DNA of 64,000 bases from UBA660 sp046704245 (GCA_046704245.1 JBJKSD010000001.1:1-64000); one strand, 5' to 3'; counted from the stretch's first letter, positions 33,844 through 43,391 are shown. Translations and numbers: made by a program. Notes: generated by a model not told the origin, from the letters alone.

Positions 33844-34932
33844 ATGTTAGATATAGCTATTGAAGTATTAAACATATTAGATAATCATAACTATCAAGCA
33901 TATATTGTTGGTGGTTTTGTTAGAGATTATTGTTTAAGTAAAATATCAGATGATATTGATATATGTACCAATGCTCATATTGATGATATAAAGAAGATAT
34001 TTAATGATATTGTATCTGTTGATGAGATATATGGTGCTATTGTTATTAGATATAAAGATATAGATATAGAAATTACTACTTTTCGTAAAGATATATCGTA
34101 TGAAAATAATCGTAAACCTACTATTGAATATGTTGATTCATTAAGAGAAGATATTACTAGAAGAGATTTTACTATCAATACTTTATGTATGGATAAAGAT
34201 CGTACTATTGTTGATCTATTAAATGGTATAGAGGATTTAGATAATCATTTAATTAGAAGTGTTGGTGATCCATATTTTAAAATGGCTGAGGATAGTTTAA
34301 GAATATTAAGGGCCATTAGATTTGCAACAACCTTAAATTTTAATATTGATAAGCTATTAAAGAGTGCTATAATAGAACATAAAGATTTATTAAAGCATCT
34401 ATCATATGAACGTAGAAGACAAGAATTAGATAGGATATTTGATAACCCTAATAATAGGTATGGAATTGAATTATTATTAGAATTAAAATTAGATAAAGAA
34501 CTATCTTTAAATAATTTAGCTAATGTTAATATTATTGATGATAAATTGGGTATATGGGCGCAAATAGAAGCCCCTTGGGAGTATTTTAATAAAGATGAGT
34601 TAAATACTATTAATAAGATAAAAGCATTGTTAAAAACTACTAATATTGATCGTTATACTTTATATAGATATGGCTTAGATTTAATAAAAGTAGTATATAA
34701 TATTAAACATATTAATTATTATAATTTAGAAGAAGAATATAATTTAATCCCTATTAAAAGTAAAGCTGATATGAAGATGACTTTTAATGAATTAAAGGAT
34801 ATATTAAATATTGATGATAATAAACAACTAGGAATAATATATAATGAATTAGAAAAATTAATTGTTTATGGTCAGTTAAATAATGATGCTATAGATATTA
34901 AAAACTATATCTTAACTAAATATCAAAGATAG
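33844..34932 (+). CDS. cca: CCA tRNA nucleotidyltransferase
   Basis: Adds or repairs the 3' CCA of tRNAs. The class II nucleotidyltransferase head has YIVGGFVRD and DDIDICTN (catalytic Asp pair), TRRDFTINTL, and the RNA-binding segment DSLRILRAIRFA. A less conserved helical C-terminus follows. 362 residues is a little shorter than many Bacillus homologues. AGGTG precedes the ATG. It leads a compact set with the dnaD-type and nth genes. Confidence 0.93.
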   Translation: MLDIAIEVLNILDNHNYQAYIVGGFVRDYCLSKISDDIDICTNAHIDDIKKIFNDIVSVDEIYGAIVIRYKDIDIEITTFRKDISYENNRKPTIEYVDSLREDITRRDFTINTLCMDKDRTIVDLLNGIEDLDNHLIRSVGDPYFKMAEDSLRILRAIRFATTLNFNIDKLLKSAIIEHKDLLKHLSYERRRQELDRIFDNPNNRYGIELLLELKLDKELSLNNLANVNIIDDKLGIWAQIEAPWEYFNKDELNTINKIKALLKTTNIDRYTLYRYGLDLIKVVYNIKHINYYNLEEEYNLIPIKSKADMKMTFNELKDILNIDDNKQLGIIYNELEKLIVYGQLNNDAIDIKNYILTKYQR

Positions 34933-34944
34933 GAGGGCTCAACT

Positions 34945-35601
34945 ATGAAAACTAATAATCTACTTGATATTATAAAAATGGGTAATATATCAATATCTAA
35001 ATTATTATTAAAGAACTATAAAAAGATAGGTCTTACTAGTGATGAATTTATCTTTTTAAGTTATTTAATGAATGAAGGTAATAATATTATCTTAAATATT
35101 GAAAAGATAGCTATTGATATGGGTTTAAATAATAATGAGGTATTAGGATTAATCCAAGGATTAAAAGATAAAGATATGATTGATGTTAAAGTTGATAAAG
35201 ATCATAAAAAAGTAACTAATGAATATATATCGTTAGAATCCTTTTATAATAAAATATCGGTTTTATTATTAGAACATATAAATACTAATAAAAATAATAA
35301 TAGTTATATCTTTGAAGCTTTTGAAAAAGAATTCGGGCGCACTTTATCACCAATGGAATATGAAATTATTAATGCTTGGATTGATAGTAATATTAGTAAT
35401 GAATTAATAATTGAAGCTTTAAAGGAAGCTACTTTTAATGGTGTAGCTAATCTTCGTTATATTGATAAAATTATCTATGAATGGAATAAGAAAGGTCTTA
35501 AAAATATAAATGATGTTAAAAAACATCATGTAGATCGAAAAAATAACAAAGATAAAGTAGAAGTATTTAGTTATAATTGGTTAGAAGAAGATAATGAATA
35601 A
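34945..35601 (+). CDS. dnaD: DnaD-type primosome protein
   Basis: Replication-initiation/restart protein. The N-terminal part is a winged-helix domain (LTSDEFIFLSYLMNEG, then IAIDMGLNNNEVLGLI). Residues ~115-175 are the DnaD/DnaB C-terminal domain (FGRTLSPMEYEIINAWID, then YIDKIIYEWNKKG). 218 residues fits DnaD. It overlaps the nth start by 8 bases; the dnaD-nth pairing is also found in Bacillus. Confidence 0.9.
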   Translation: MKTNNLLDIIKMGNISISKLLLKNYKKIGLTSDEFIFLSYLMNEGNNIILNIEKIAIDMGLNNNEVLGLIQGLKDKDMIDVKVDKDHKKVTNEYISLESFYNKISVLLLEHINTNKNNNSYIFEAFEKEFGRTLSPMEYEIINAWIDSNISNELIIEALKEATFNGVANLRYIDKIIYEWNKKGLKNINDVKKHHVDRKNNKDKVEVFSYNWLEEDNE

Positions 35602-36217
35602 AAAAATAGATGTCATATTAAATACCTTAGATAGGTTATATCCTAATCCTAAATGTGAATTAAATTATCATCAAGATTATGAATTATTGATGGCTGTAGT
35701 ATTGAGTAGTCAAACTACTGATAAGAGAGTCAATGAAGTAACTAAAGAGTTATTTACTAAATACCCTAATCTAAAGAAGTTAAAATGCGCTAAATTAAGT
35801 GATTTAGAACACATTTTAAGACCTATTGGTACTTTTCATAAGAAAGCTATCTTTATAAAAGATATAGCTACTATCTTAGATGAGAAATATCATGGCGTTG
35901 TGCCTTCAAATAGAGCCATTTTAGAGACTTTACCAGGAGTAGGTAGAAAGACTGCCAGCGTTGTCTTAAGTGTCTTATACAACGAGCCTTGTATTGCTGT
36001 CGATACCCATGTAGCTAGAGTATCTAAACGATTAAAATTAGCTAATAAAAAAGATAATGTCAAACAAATAGAACATAAATTAATGAAATTAATAGCTAAA
36101 GATAAATGGTCTAGAAGTCATCATCAATTGGTTTTATTTGGTAGATATCATTGTAAAGCTATTAAACCCGAATGTTCTAACTGTTATCTAAAAGATATAT
36201 GCCAAAAAAAAGAGTAA
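35594..36217 (+). CDS. nth: Endonuclease III
   Basis: DNA glycosylase/AP lyase for oxidised pyrimidines. It has a helix-hairpin-helix LPGVGRKTAS with the catalytic Lys, the catalytic Asp in AVDTHVARV, and a C-terminal 4Fe-4S cluster with spacing C-x6-C-x2-C-x5-C (CKAIKPECSNCYLKDIC). 207 residues. Translationally coupled to the dnaD-type gene. It would need Fe-S assembly, which the suf genes here could supply. Confidence 0.97.
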   Translation: MNKKIDVILNTLDRLYPNPKCELNYHQDYELLMAVVLSSQTTDKRVNEVTKELFTKYPNLKKLKCAKLSDLEHILRPIGTFHKKAIFIKDIATILDEKYHGVVPSNRAILETLPGVGRKTASVVLSVLYNEPCIAVDTHVARVSKRLKLANKKDNVKQIEHKLMKLIAKDKWSRSHHQLVLFGRYHCKAIKPECSNCYLKDICQKKE

Positions 36218-36234
36218 TAATTACTCTTTTTTTA
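36205..36234. terminator. Bidirectional terminator between nth and the PBP gene
   Basis: AAAAGAGTAA (36208-36217) pairs with TTACTCTTTT (36221-36230); A/T runs on both sides. Confidence 0.75.
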
Positions 36235-39111
36235 TTCTAAGGCTTCAACTATTATTACTCTATTAATTGAATCAGTAAAGGTTTTATATTCTATATTATA
36301 AGTTATTTGGAATGTTTCTGGTACTGATGTATCAATAGCTTCAACTATTGAATTGTTAGATAACTTAGTAATTGTTTTCGTAATAGTAGCTTGATCAGTA
36401 ACATTAATAGCATCTTCTAAAACAATTACTTGTGGTGAAAAATCAGTATAAGTACTACCAACTGTTATATTAACGACAGCATCTCCATATAATTCTGCTG
36501 TTACTACTGGAGCAGGTATATCAGCCGTAATAGTAATCTCACTACCATCACTTTGATTATTTTTCATAATTGAATATCCAGTCTTTACTACATATGTTTT
36601 TGAATCATCAGTAGCCGCTTCACTAAAAGTATTATTTTCAGTAAAAGCGATAAAAGTTAATTCGCCAGTAGTAGCATCTTTACTATATATATTATATCCT
36701 ATCTTACCTAAAGCACTATCATTATAAGCTTTATATTTAGTTAAATACTTATTAGTATATTTACCATAGAATGATTGATAATTTTTAGTAAAATACTCGT
36801 CAGTTAGATAACTAGGGGTACTTACTTTATCCCATGTCAATACATAACTATTAGTAGTACTATTATAAGTAGCATCTAAGTTTTTAACATTCTCCGTTAG
36901 TTTATTAAATCGTGGTGATATTTCAGTAGGTTCAGTACCCTTTTTAAAGTATTCATAAGTAATCATATCTTTAGGTGTATACTCACTAGGTAACATAGCT
37001 GGAATCGTTTCGTCTTCAACTTTTACCCTAACAACACTATTAGGTACGGGGAACTTTTTATTATTCTTTTCAAAAATACCAGGTGCTATTGCTTTAAACA
37101 ATCTAGTTCTTTGAGTAAAAGCAATATTAGTAGTATTGTAATATTTATTAGATATTTTTTCATACCCATACCAGAAGGATACAACATAATCCGGATTAAA
37201 ACCAACTACCCAAGCATCGTTAGTAGCAGCAGCAGGGAGTTTATATGCTTGTTTAGTTTTATCATCAAAGTTAGTTGTCCCAGATTTAGCAGCATAATTA
37301 TAACCTGATATTTTAAGATTGTGGTTAAATCCCGTTTCGACAGACCCATATAAAATATCAGCTAACATAAAGGCTGTCGAATCACTCATAACTCTTTCTT
37401 TCTTTGGTTTAAATTCGGTTGTAGCACCAGTATCGCGATATTCAATCTTGCTGACACTATAAGGTTCAGTATAATAGCCACCATTACCAATAGTTGCATA
37501 TGCACCCGCTAATTCAACTGGAGAACTACCATTATATCCTCCAATAGCATGAGCTTCATGAAGGCTACCACCATCAACTTCTGGTTTTAAACCAACATTT
37601 TGAACAAAATCAATAATATTTTTCTTATCCACTTGTTTAAAAGCTCTTAGAGCTGGAATATTACGAGATTGATCTAAAGCATCTCGCATAGTCATAAGCC
37701 CCATATATTTACCATCCCAGTTACCAATTGGTTTACCATTACTATAAGTGGTAGGTTCATCTAAGAATGGGGTATAAGTAGACCAATTATTATATTCCAT
37801 GCCTGGACCATAATCAAAGAATGGTTTAACACTAGATCCCGGTTGTCTATTTATCATGGTTGCATAATTATAACTACGTTCACCCTCAATATTACGTCCT
37901 GCCCCAACGGCTAATATTTTAGCATCGTCAGTACTTAAGACAGCAATACCAGTTTGAACAACATCGTTAATAAATTTAAAACTTTCACTATTAATAATAG
38001 CATTTATATGATCTTGTTTTTTAGCATCCATATTACTATATATTTTCATTGGTGTATTATATGGATTATAACCTGTTTTTCTAATAATTTCTTCGACAAC
38101 AGTATTAATATATCCTTGATATTTTTCGGCTGTCTTAGTTGTTTTATTTTCTTTTAATAATGATTTAATAGGAATACTATTAGCGATCTTTTCTTCTTCA
38201 GCACTAATATAACCATGTTTTTTCATTAAATATAAAACTGTTTTTCTTCTCTCGGTTGCTTTATCAGGATTAAGTAATGGATCATAAGCCCCTGGTGCTT
38301 GAAACATTCCAGCAATTAAACTAGCTTCAGCTAAATTGATATTTTTAACTGATTTACCAAAGTAAGTACGACTGGCTTGTTCAACCCCATATGAACTACT
38401 TCCAAGATAAGGAATATTAACATAGAATTCTAATATTTGCTCTTTAGTATAATTTTTTTCTAATTTAAAAATTGATAGATAAATATCGGTAAATTTTCTT
38501 AATATTGATTGATCAGTCGAAGTAAAATTATTTTTAACAACTTGCATTGATATTGTAGAAGCTCCACCAGCACTACGATTACCAGTTGCTTGCCCAATAC
38601 TAGCCATTAAAAAACGGGGTAGATCAAATCCATTATGTTGATAATACCTAGCGTCTTCAGTAGCAATAATAGCATCAATCAATACTTGAGGTAGATCATC
38701 ATAAGATATTTTTTCTCTCTTTTCAGTACCTAATTTAGCAATTGTATTATTTTCACTATCATAGATAATAGTTGCTTCTTTTTTATATAGATTTTCTGGT
38801 TTAAAGTTTGGAGCATTTTCAACAACGTAGAAAATAAAAGCTCCTGAAAAAATAATGCCTAATATACCAAATAAAGAGACAAATATTAACAGATAATTTC
38901 TTAATCGCTTTCTACCTTTTTTAGTTTTTTTACTCTTTTTAACAAACTTTGACATTAACAAGATAATTAACGCTAAAATAATAAGAATAGTTGTACCTAA
39001 GGTACCAATAGTTAATGCCGATACTATAATCGTAATTAATACTAATAAGATAACTAATAGTGGTGTGTTTTTCTTAAGCAACTTTCTTAGTTTCTTTCTT
39101 AAATTCTTCAC
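36232..39111 (-). CDS. Class A penicillin-binding protein (PBP1A-type)
   Basis: Bifunctional peptidoglycan synthase, 959 residues. The glycosyltransferase domain has ATEDARYYQHNGFD (catalytic Glu152) and the transpeptidase domain has PGSSVKP (Ser426, SxxK) and a KSGTTN box. The C-terminus (~200 residues) looks like fibronectin/Ig-type beta domains. The N-terminus is odd: two extra hydrophobic segments (residues ~17-53) precede the usual membrane anchor (~72-97). The GTG start has GGAGG 8 bases upstream and overlaps the recU end, so the long form is favoured. The recU-PBP1 pairing is conserved in Firmicutes. Confidence 0.95.
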   Translation of the reverse strand: MKNLRKKLRKLLKKNTPLLVILLVLITIIVSALTIGTLGTTILIILALIILLMSKFVKKSKKTKKGRKRLRNYLLIFVSLFGILGIIFSGAFIFYVVENAPNFKPENLYKKEATIIYDSENNTIAKLGTEKREKISYDDLPQVLIDAIIATEDARYYQHNGFDLPRFLMASIGQATGNRSAGGASTISMQVVKNNFTSTDQSILRKFTDIYLSIFKLEKNYTKEQILEFYVNIPYLGSSSYGVEQASRTYFGKSVKNINLAEASLIAGMFQAPGAYDPLLNPDKATERRKTVLYLMKKHGYISAEEEKIANSIPIKSLLKENKTTKTAEKYQGYINTVVEEIIRKTGYNPYNTPMKIYSNMDAKKQDHINAIINSESFKFINDVVQTGIAVLSTDDAKILAVGAGRNIEGERSYNYATMINRQPGSSVKPFFDYGPGMEYNNWSTYTPFLDEPTTYSNGKPIGNWDGKYMGLMTMRDALDQSRNIPALRAFKQVDKKNIIDFVQNVGLKPEVDGGSLHEAHAIGGYNGSSPVELAGAYATIGNGGYYTEPYSVSKIEYRDTGATTEFKPKKERVMSDSTAFMLADILYGSVETGFNHNLKISGYNYAAKSGTTNFDDKTKQAYKLPAAATNDAWVVGFNPDYVVSFWYGYEKISNKYYNTTNIAFTQRTRLFKAIAPGIFEKNNKKFPVPNSVVRVKVEDETIPAMLPSEYTPKDMITYEYFKKGTEPTEISPRFNKLTENVKNLDATYNSTTNSYVLTWDKVSTPSYLTDEYFTKNYQSFYGKYTNKYLTKYKAYNDSALGKIGYNIYSKDATTGELTFIAFTENNTFSEAATDDSKTYVVKTGYSIMKNNQSDGSEITITADIPAPVVTAELYGDAVVNITVGSTYTDFSPQVIVLEDAINVTDQATITKTITKLSNNSIVEAIDTSVPETFQITYNIEYKTFTDSINRVIIVEALE

Positions 39112-39676
39112 TTATATCGCCTCCAAAAAATACTTGATCAATTATATCTAAATATTCTAATCTAGGATTATACTTTTCTGTTATTACATATGCATGATTA
39201 GAAAAAAAAGAAATAGGGATAGAATTTTTATTATCATTAATAAAAGCAATAATATCTTCACCTTTAATAAGATAAGTCTTATTTAAACTTGAAAACTTTA
39301 CTATTAAAAAAGATATACCCCCATGATTAATAATATTTCTAATATGTTCTATTTGATGACCATGAATATTAGCTAGAGGAAATAAACGTTTTTTTCTAGT
39401 TTCTTTAGCTTCAAAATCAATATATTTACCTCTATATAATCCATTGTAATCAGTAGTCGAAGGAACCTTAAAATAAGCTTCCTTTATTAACTTACCTTTT
39501 TTAGCATAAGCTACTTTAGTTACTTGAATCGGTGTTGGTTTCTTATAGATAATAGCTCTATCAATATTACGATAATATTCATTTGATAGATTAATATCTT
39601 TCTCTAATGACATACCTCGATTACCGTAATTAGTAACATTACGGGTTTCTCCATTTCGACCATCTGGATACCTCAT
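39074..39676 (-). CDS. recU: Holliday junction resolvase RecU
   Basis: Structure-specific nuclease that cuts Holliday junctions. Family blocks: NRGMSLEKDINLSNEYYR, IYKKPTPIQVTKVAY, then TTDYNGLYRGKYIDFEAKET with the PD-(D/E)xK residues, and HQIEHI. About 200 residues from the ATG at 39676; an in-frame GTG at 39685 lies in the TAGGTG ribosome site. It overlaps the PBP gene by 38 bases. Confidence 0.96.
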   Translation of the reverse strand: MRYPDGRNGETRNVTNYGNRGMSLEKDINLSNEYYRNIDRAIIYKKPTPIQVTKVAYAKKGKLIKEAYFKVPSTTDYNGLYRGKYIDFEAKETRKKRLFPLANIHGHQIEHIRNIINHGGISFLIVKFSSLNKTYLIKGEDIIAFINDNKNSIPISFFSNHAYVITEKYNPRLEYLDIIDQVFFGGDISEEFKKETKKVA

Positions 39677-39814
39677 GGAAATCACCTATTGTCATTATAC
39701 TATAAATATCTTAATTTTTCTATAAGTAATTCATTTATCTTTTAATGACTTCTTTTGTCGAAACTAATGCACAATATGTATATAAGTGATATTGTATATT
39801 AGAGGAGAAACCAT

Positions 39815-39916
39815 ATGAATGATATCGCCCACATTTCCGTTGTATTTGATGAAATGCTTGCTAATATTCGTTATCTTAAATTAATTACTTATCATTTTAA
39901 ACGCAAGAAAAAATAA
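39815..39916 (+). CDS. 33-residue micro-protein of unknown function
   Basis: The ORF begins MNDIAHISVVFDEMLANIRY and ends in a basic KRKKK tail. It has an excellent GAGGAG ribosome site 7 bases upstream and sits 33 bases before the holin-like gene. Mildly amphipathic, not clearly membrane-spanning. Support comes from the ribosome site and spacing only. Confidence 0.5.
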   Translation: MNDIAHISVVFDEMLANIRYLKLITYHFKRKKK

Positions 39917-39949
39917 ATACTTTCATATAGTTAATAAGGAGATAATTAT

Positions 39950-40240
39950 ATGGAAGATCTTTTAAGTCGGGTTGTTTTAAATAATAATATTATTGGGCTA
40001 TCTATTGTTTTGGTAGTATTAGGTAAAGCTTTAAAAAATAGTCCTAAAATACCAAGCTATTTAATTCTATGGATATTAATAGGAATAGGGGCTTTTTTAA
40101 GCTTATTATTAAATTTTTCAATCGAGGGTTTAATTGAAGGTTTTATTGCTGTAAGTCTGGCTAATACCTATCATCAAACCTTTAAACAGACTAGGGAAAT
40201 GGTTAGGGGTATTTCTCGAACTAAAGCAAAAGTTCATTGA
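39950..40240 (+). CDS. Phage-holin-family small membrane protein
   Basis: 96 residues with about three closely spaced hydrophobic segments (residues ~13-27, 36-52, 60-73) and a basic C-terminal tail (TREMVRGISRTKAKVH), a layout shared with the 5_1/BhlA-like phage holin families in Firmicutes. No other phage gene is near, so it is probably a chromosomal holin homologue. AAGGAG precedes the ATG. It ends in TGA, which overlaps the -35 of the gpsB promoter. Confidence 0.6.
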   Translation: MEDLLSRVVLNNNIIGLSIVLVVLGKALKNSPKIPSYLILWILIGIGAFLSLLLNFSIEGLIEGFIAVSLANTYHQTFKQTREMVRGISRTKAKVH

Positions 40241-40265
40241 CAAAATGCGATTTTTTTGGCACAAT
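40237..40265 (+). promoter_or_regulatory. Probable gpsB promoter
   Basis: -35 TTGACA (40237-40242, overlapping the upstream stop codon), 17 bp, -10 CACAAT (40260-40265). Confidence 0.55.
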
Positions 40266-40288
40266 ATATACAGAGTGAGGTGGAATAG

Positions 40289-40612
40289 ATGTATCAAGAT
40301 AAGATAATTTTGACACCCCAAGATATATTGGAAAAAGAATTTAAAATTGATACACGTGGTTACCGTCTTAAAGAAGTAGATAAATTTCTCGATCTAATTA
40401 TTAGAGATTATGAACAATTTATCGATATGATTGAAAAATTAGAAATTGAGAAAAAAGAACTTCTGGAAGAAAATCTTCGCCTTAAAACGGAATTTCGTAA
40501 TATTAAAATGGATATGGAAATAGCAAGACAAGGCGAAAAGGAAGTAACTAATGTTGATATATTAAGACGACTATCTCACTTAGAAAAAATTGTATATGGA
40601 AAAGATGAATAA
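40289..40612 (+). CDS. gpsB: Cell division protein GpsB (DivIVA-like)
   Basis: Cytosolic coiled-coil protein that coordinates wall synthesis with division by docking PBPs. The DivIVA N-terminal fold is clear (TPQDILEKEFKIDTRGYRLKEVDKFLD), then a coiled coil and a short C-terminal helix (DILRRLSHLEKIVYG) typical of GpsB. 107 residues. GAGGTGG precedes the ATG. The gpsB-rnpB neighbourhood is conserved in Firmicutes. Confidence 0.93.
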   Translation: MYQDKIILTPQDILEKEFKIDTRGYRLKEVDKFLDLIIRDYEQFIDMIEKLEIEKKELLEENLRLKTEFRNIKMDMEIARQGEKEVTNVDILRRLSHLEKIVYGKDE

Positions 40613-40965
40613 CAATATTTAGGCAAACGCTGTATACTTGTTATATAGAGGAAAGTCCATGCTCGCACAGACTGTGATGTCTGTAGTGTTTGTGCCTAGG
40701 GAAACAATAACCTAGGGTAGTAATACTAACGGCTCCTAATAAACCTAAGTCTTAGATATGGTTTATTGGTATAAAAGTGCCACAGAGACGAATTATCTTA
40801 GAAATAAGATAAATGAAACGTTGGTAAACCCCACAAGCGAGAAACCCAAATTTGGTAGGGGAACTCTCATGAAGAAACAGAACGAATTGAGGGATGAATG
40901 TATAATTCATAGATAAATGTTTGCCACCTCTTTGGAGGGACAGAACATGGCTTATAAATGTTGTT
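40611..40965 (+). ncRNA. rnpB: RNase P RNA
   Basis: Catalytic RNA that trims tRNA 5' ends, ~355 nt. Signatures: GAGGAAAGTCCATGCTCGC near the 5' end, ACAGAGACGAATT in the middle, and GACAGAACATGGCTTA near the 3' end. P1 pairs AACAATATTTA (40611-40621) with TAAATGTTGTT (40955-40965). The first bases overlap the gpsB stop codon. Confidence 0.96.
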
Positions 40966-40992
40966 ATTTTAATTTTATAAGAAGGTGTTAAA

Positions 40993-41481
40993 TTGAAAGA
41001 TTTAGGACAGAAGTTAAAGGAGACTAGAGAAAAGAGTGGCGTCAGTATTGAAGAAGCTGCTGAAGATTTAAATATTCGAGCTAGTCAGTTAGAAAATATT
41101 GAAGAAGGTAATATTAAAGCCTTTAAAGATGTTTTCTATCTAAAATATTTTATTAGAGATTATGCTAAATATTTAGGTCTTGATTTTGATAAACTAGTCG
41201 ATGAGTTCAATGATTTTCTTTTTGACTATACTTCAAAGATACCAGTAGATGCTATTAAGGGAGCTAATGAAAAACAAAAGACGGAAAAGAAAAAAATTAC
41301 TTCCCCATATACCTTAAATAAGAAGAGAAGTTTTATGTTACCACCTAAGTATTTTTATCTTATTATCTTTATTCTAATAGCTTTAATTCTATACTTGCTT
41401 ATTAATTATTATGGGAAAGATCAATTTAAAAGCCCTGAATTATCAATAATTAAAAATTATGAAGAAGTAGTGGAGGTATAA
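40993..41481 (+). CDS. RodZ-like HTH membrane protein
   Basis: 162 residues: an N-terminal XRE-type HTH (LGQKLKETREKSGVSIEEAAEDLNIRASQL), a linker rich in Lys, then one membrane helix (~117-136) and a short outer tail. This is the RodZ layout, a cell-shape protein that links MreB to the membrane, but without the large periplasmic domain. The start is TTG, with AAGGTG upstream. It is followed by pgsA, as in many Firmicutes. Confidence 0.82.
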   Translation: MKDLGQKLKETREKSGVSIEEAAEDLNIRASQLENIEEGNIKAFKDVFYLKYFIRDYAKYLGLDFDKLVDEFNDFLFDYTSKIPVDAIKGANEKQKTEKKKITSPYTLNKKRSFMLPPKYFYLIIFILIALILYLLINYYGKDQFKSPELSIIKNYEEVVEV

Positions 41482-41484
41482 ACT

Positions 41485-42081
41485 ATGAAAATGAATTTAC
41501 CAAATAAGTTAACAATGCTTAGGTTAATATTAACTGTTGTTATAATCTTTATCTTATTATTTCCGTTCTATTCAATTAATGTAACTTTTCCCACCTATAA
41601 AGTAAATACTATTTTAGTTGATAGTAAATATGTATTAGCAGGTATCCTATTTATGATAGCATCAATTACTGATTACTTTGATGGTTATATAGCTAAAAAA
41701 TATAATCTTATCACTGACTTTGGCAAGATGATAGATTCAATTGCTGATAAAGTATTAGTTAATTCTGTTCTCATTATCTTAAGTGCTCAAGGTTTTATTC
41801 ATCCGATTATTCCAGTTGTTATTATCGTTAGAGATAGTATTACTAATGCCATTAAAATGATTTCAGGTAACAAAGGAAAAGTAATATCAGCTATTCAAAC
41901 AGGTAGAGTAAAAGCTGCTTGTTTAATGATAGGTATTATCTTAATGTTATTCTACAATTTACCTTTTGAATTATATAATTTAAAAGTAGCTGACTTCTTA
42001 TTAATCTTAGCTACTATCTTATCAATCATTTCAGGCATTCAATACTACATGATGAATAAACACTTAATATTTGAAAAATAA
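41485..42081 (+). CDS. pgsA: CDP-diacylglycerol-glycerol-3-phosphate 3-phosphatidyltransferase
   Basis: Makes phosphatidylglycerophosphate. The CDP-alcohol phosphatidyltransferase motif is DYFDGYIAKKYNLITDFGKM plus IDSIADK, i.e. the D-x2-D-G-x2-A-K...G-x3-D-x3-D pattern, with Lys in place of the usual Arg. About five membrane spans, 198 residues. It starts 3 bases after the RodZ-like gene and ends before a strong terminator. Confidence 0.92.
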   Translation: MKMNLPNKLTMLRLILTVVIIFILLFPFYSINVTFPTYKVNTILVDSKYVLAGILFMIASITDYFDGYIAKKYNLITDFGKMIDSIADKVLVNSVLIILSAQGFIHPIIPVVIIVRDSITNAIKMISGNKGKVISAIQTGRVKAACLMIGIILMLFYNLPFELYNLKVADFLLILATILSIISGIQYYMMNKHLIFEK

Positions 42082-42109
42082 TAAAAAATAAAAGTATTAA
42101 AAATAAAGA

Positions 42110-42147
42110 TTAAAAACTCTTATTATTGATAAGAGTTTTTATTTTTT
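42110..42147 (+). terminator. Terminator of the rodZ-like/pgsA transcript
   Basis: AAAAACTCTTAT (42112-42123) pairs with ATAAGAGTTTTT (42129-42140), then T-rich sequence. Confidence 0.8.
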
Positions 42148-42173
42148 AGTTAACATTTATATACAAAATTAAT

Positions 42174-42187
42174 CAAACAAACGTTCG
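42174..42187 (+). promoter_or_regulatory. LexA-type SOS box before recA
   Basis: CAAAC-AAAC-GTTCG matches the Firmicutes consensus CGAAC-N4-GTTCG at all but one position. It lies about 65 bases upstream of recA, in front of candidate -10 elements at 42218-42235. Confidence 0.7.
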
Positions 42188-42251
42188 TTTTGCTATTGCT
42201 TTTTTAATTGGTTTAGTATACAATGAATATATAATGATATGGAGGTAAACA

Positions 42252-43277
42252 ATGAATAAAATAACAGATAAGGATAAAGCCTTAGAACAAGTTTTAAATG
42301 AAATAGAAAAACAATTTGGTAAAGGTTCAATCATGAAGTTAGGTGAACATAGTCATATTGAAGTAGATACATGTCCTAGTGGATCGATAGCATTAGATAT
42401 TGCCTTAGGTGTGGGTGGTTTTCCCAAGGGGAGAATAATTGAAATATTTGGTCCAGAATCAAGTGGTAAGACAACTTTTGCTTTACAGGCGATAGCTGAA
42501 GCGCAGAAACAAGGAGGACGTGCAGCTTTTATCGATGCAGAGCATGCTTTAGATCCAGTATATGCTAAAAAATTAGGGGTTAATATCAATGAATTGTTAT
42601 TATCACAACCTGATACTGGTGAACAAGCTTTAGAGATATGTGAGGCTTTAGTACGCAGTGAAGCGGTCAATATTATTGTCGTTGATTCAGTAGCAGCCTT
42701 AGTACCACAAGCGGAAATTGAAGGCGAAATGGGCGATAATCACGTTGGTTTACAAGCTAGATTAATGAGTCAGGCCTTAAGAAAATTATCTGGAACTATT
42801 GGTAAAACTAAGACAACCGCTATCTTTATTAACCAATTACGTGAAAAAATAGGAGTTATGTTTGGTAATCCTGAAACTACTCCTGGTGGTAGAGCCTTAA
42901 AGTTTTACTCAACTATCCGTTTAGATATTAGAAGAGCTGAACAATTAAAATTAGGTGAAAATGTTATTGGTAATCGCACGATTGTCAAAGTAGTTAAAAA
43001 TAAAGTGGCCCCACCTTTTAAAACAGTTTCAGTTGATATGATCTATGGTGAAGGAATCAGTAGAGAAGGAGAAATAATCGACTTAGCAACTGATGCTAAT
43101 ATTCTAGAAAAAAGTGGGGCATGGTATGCATATAAAGGAGAAAAAATTGGCCAGGGTAAAGAAAATGTCAAGGCTTTATTAAAAGAAAATACTAAACTTA
43201 AAGAAGAATTAGAACAAAAAGTTAGAGATTATTATGGTATAGGTGCTAATAAAAAAACGCAAGATAAAGAAAAATAG
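42252..43277 (+). CDS. recA: Recombinase RecA
   Basis: Strand-exchange recombinase and SOS co-protease. Walker A GPESSGKTT at residues 67-75, Walker B VDSVAALVP, loop L1/L2 region (GEMGDNHVG, INQLREKIGVMFGNPETTPGG). 341 residues, short acidic/basic tail. GGAGG precedes the ATG and a LexA-type box lies upstream. A terminator overlaps the stop. Confidence 0.99.
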   Translation: MNKITDKDKALEQVLNEIEKQFGKGSIMKLGEHSHIEVDTCPSGSIALDIALGVGGFPKGRIIEIFGPESSGKTTFALQAIAEAQKQGGRAAFIDAEHALDPVYAKKLGVNINELLLSQPDTGEQALEICEALVRSEAVNIIVVDSVAALVPQAEIEGEMGDNHVGLQARLMSQALRKLSGTIGKTKTTAIFINQLREKIGVMFGNPETTPGGRALKFYSTIRLDIRRAEQLKLGENVIGNRTIVKVVKNKVAPPFKTVSVDMIYGEGISREGEIIDLATDANILEKSGAWYAYKGEKIGQGKENVKALLKENTKLKEELEQKVRDYYGIGANKKTQDKEK

Positions 43278-43299
43278 GACGAATTATCGTCCTTTTCTT
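43276..43299 (+). terminator. Terminator of recA
   Basis: AGGACGA-ATTA-TCGTCCT (43276-43293) with T-rich sequence after it. Confidence 0.75.
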
Positions 43300-43391
43300 G
43301 ACTTTATATTTAATGCCATTTACAATATAATAGAAGCATTATATTAGATACCATTTTATAATGCTTATTAGAAGGGATATGGAGGTTAATT

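Noticed and set aside
39950..40240. Prophage remnant suggested by the holin-like gene
   Set aside because: No integrase, terminase, structural or lysin gene is near, and the neighbours are conserved chromosomal genes.
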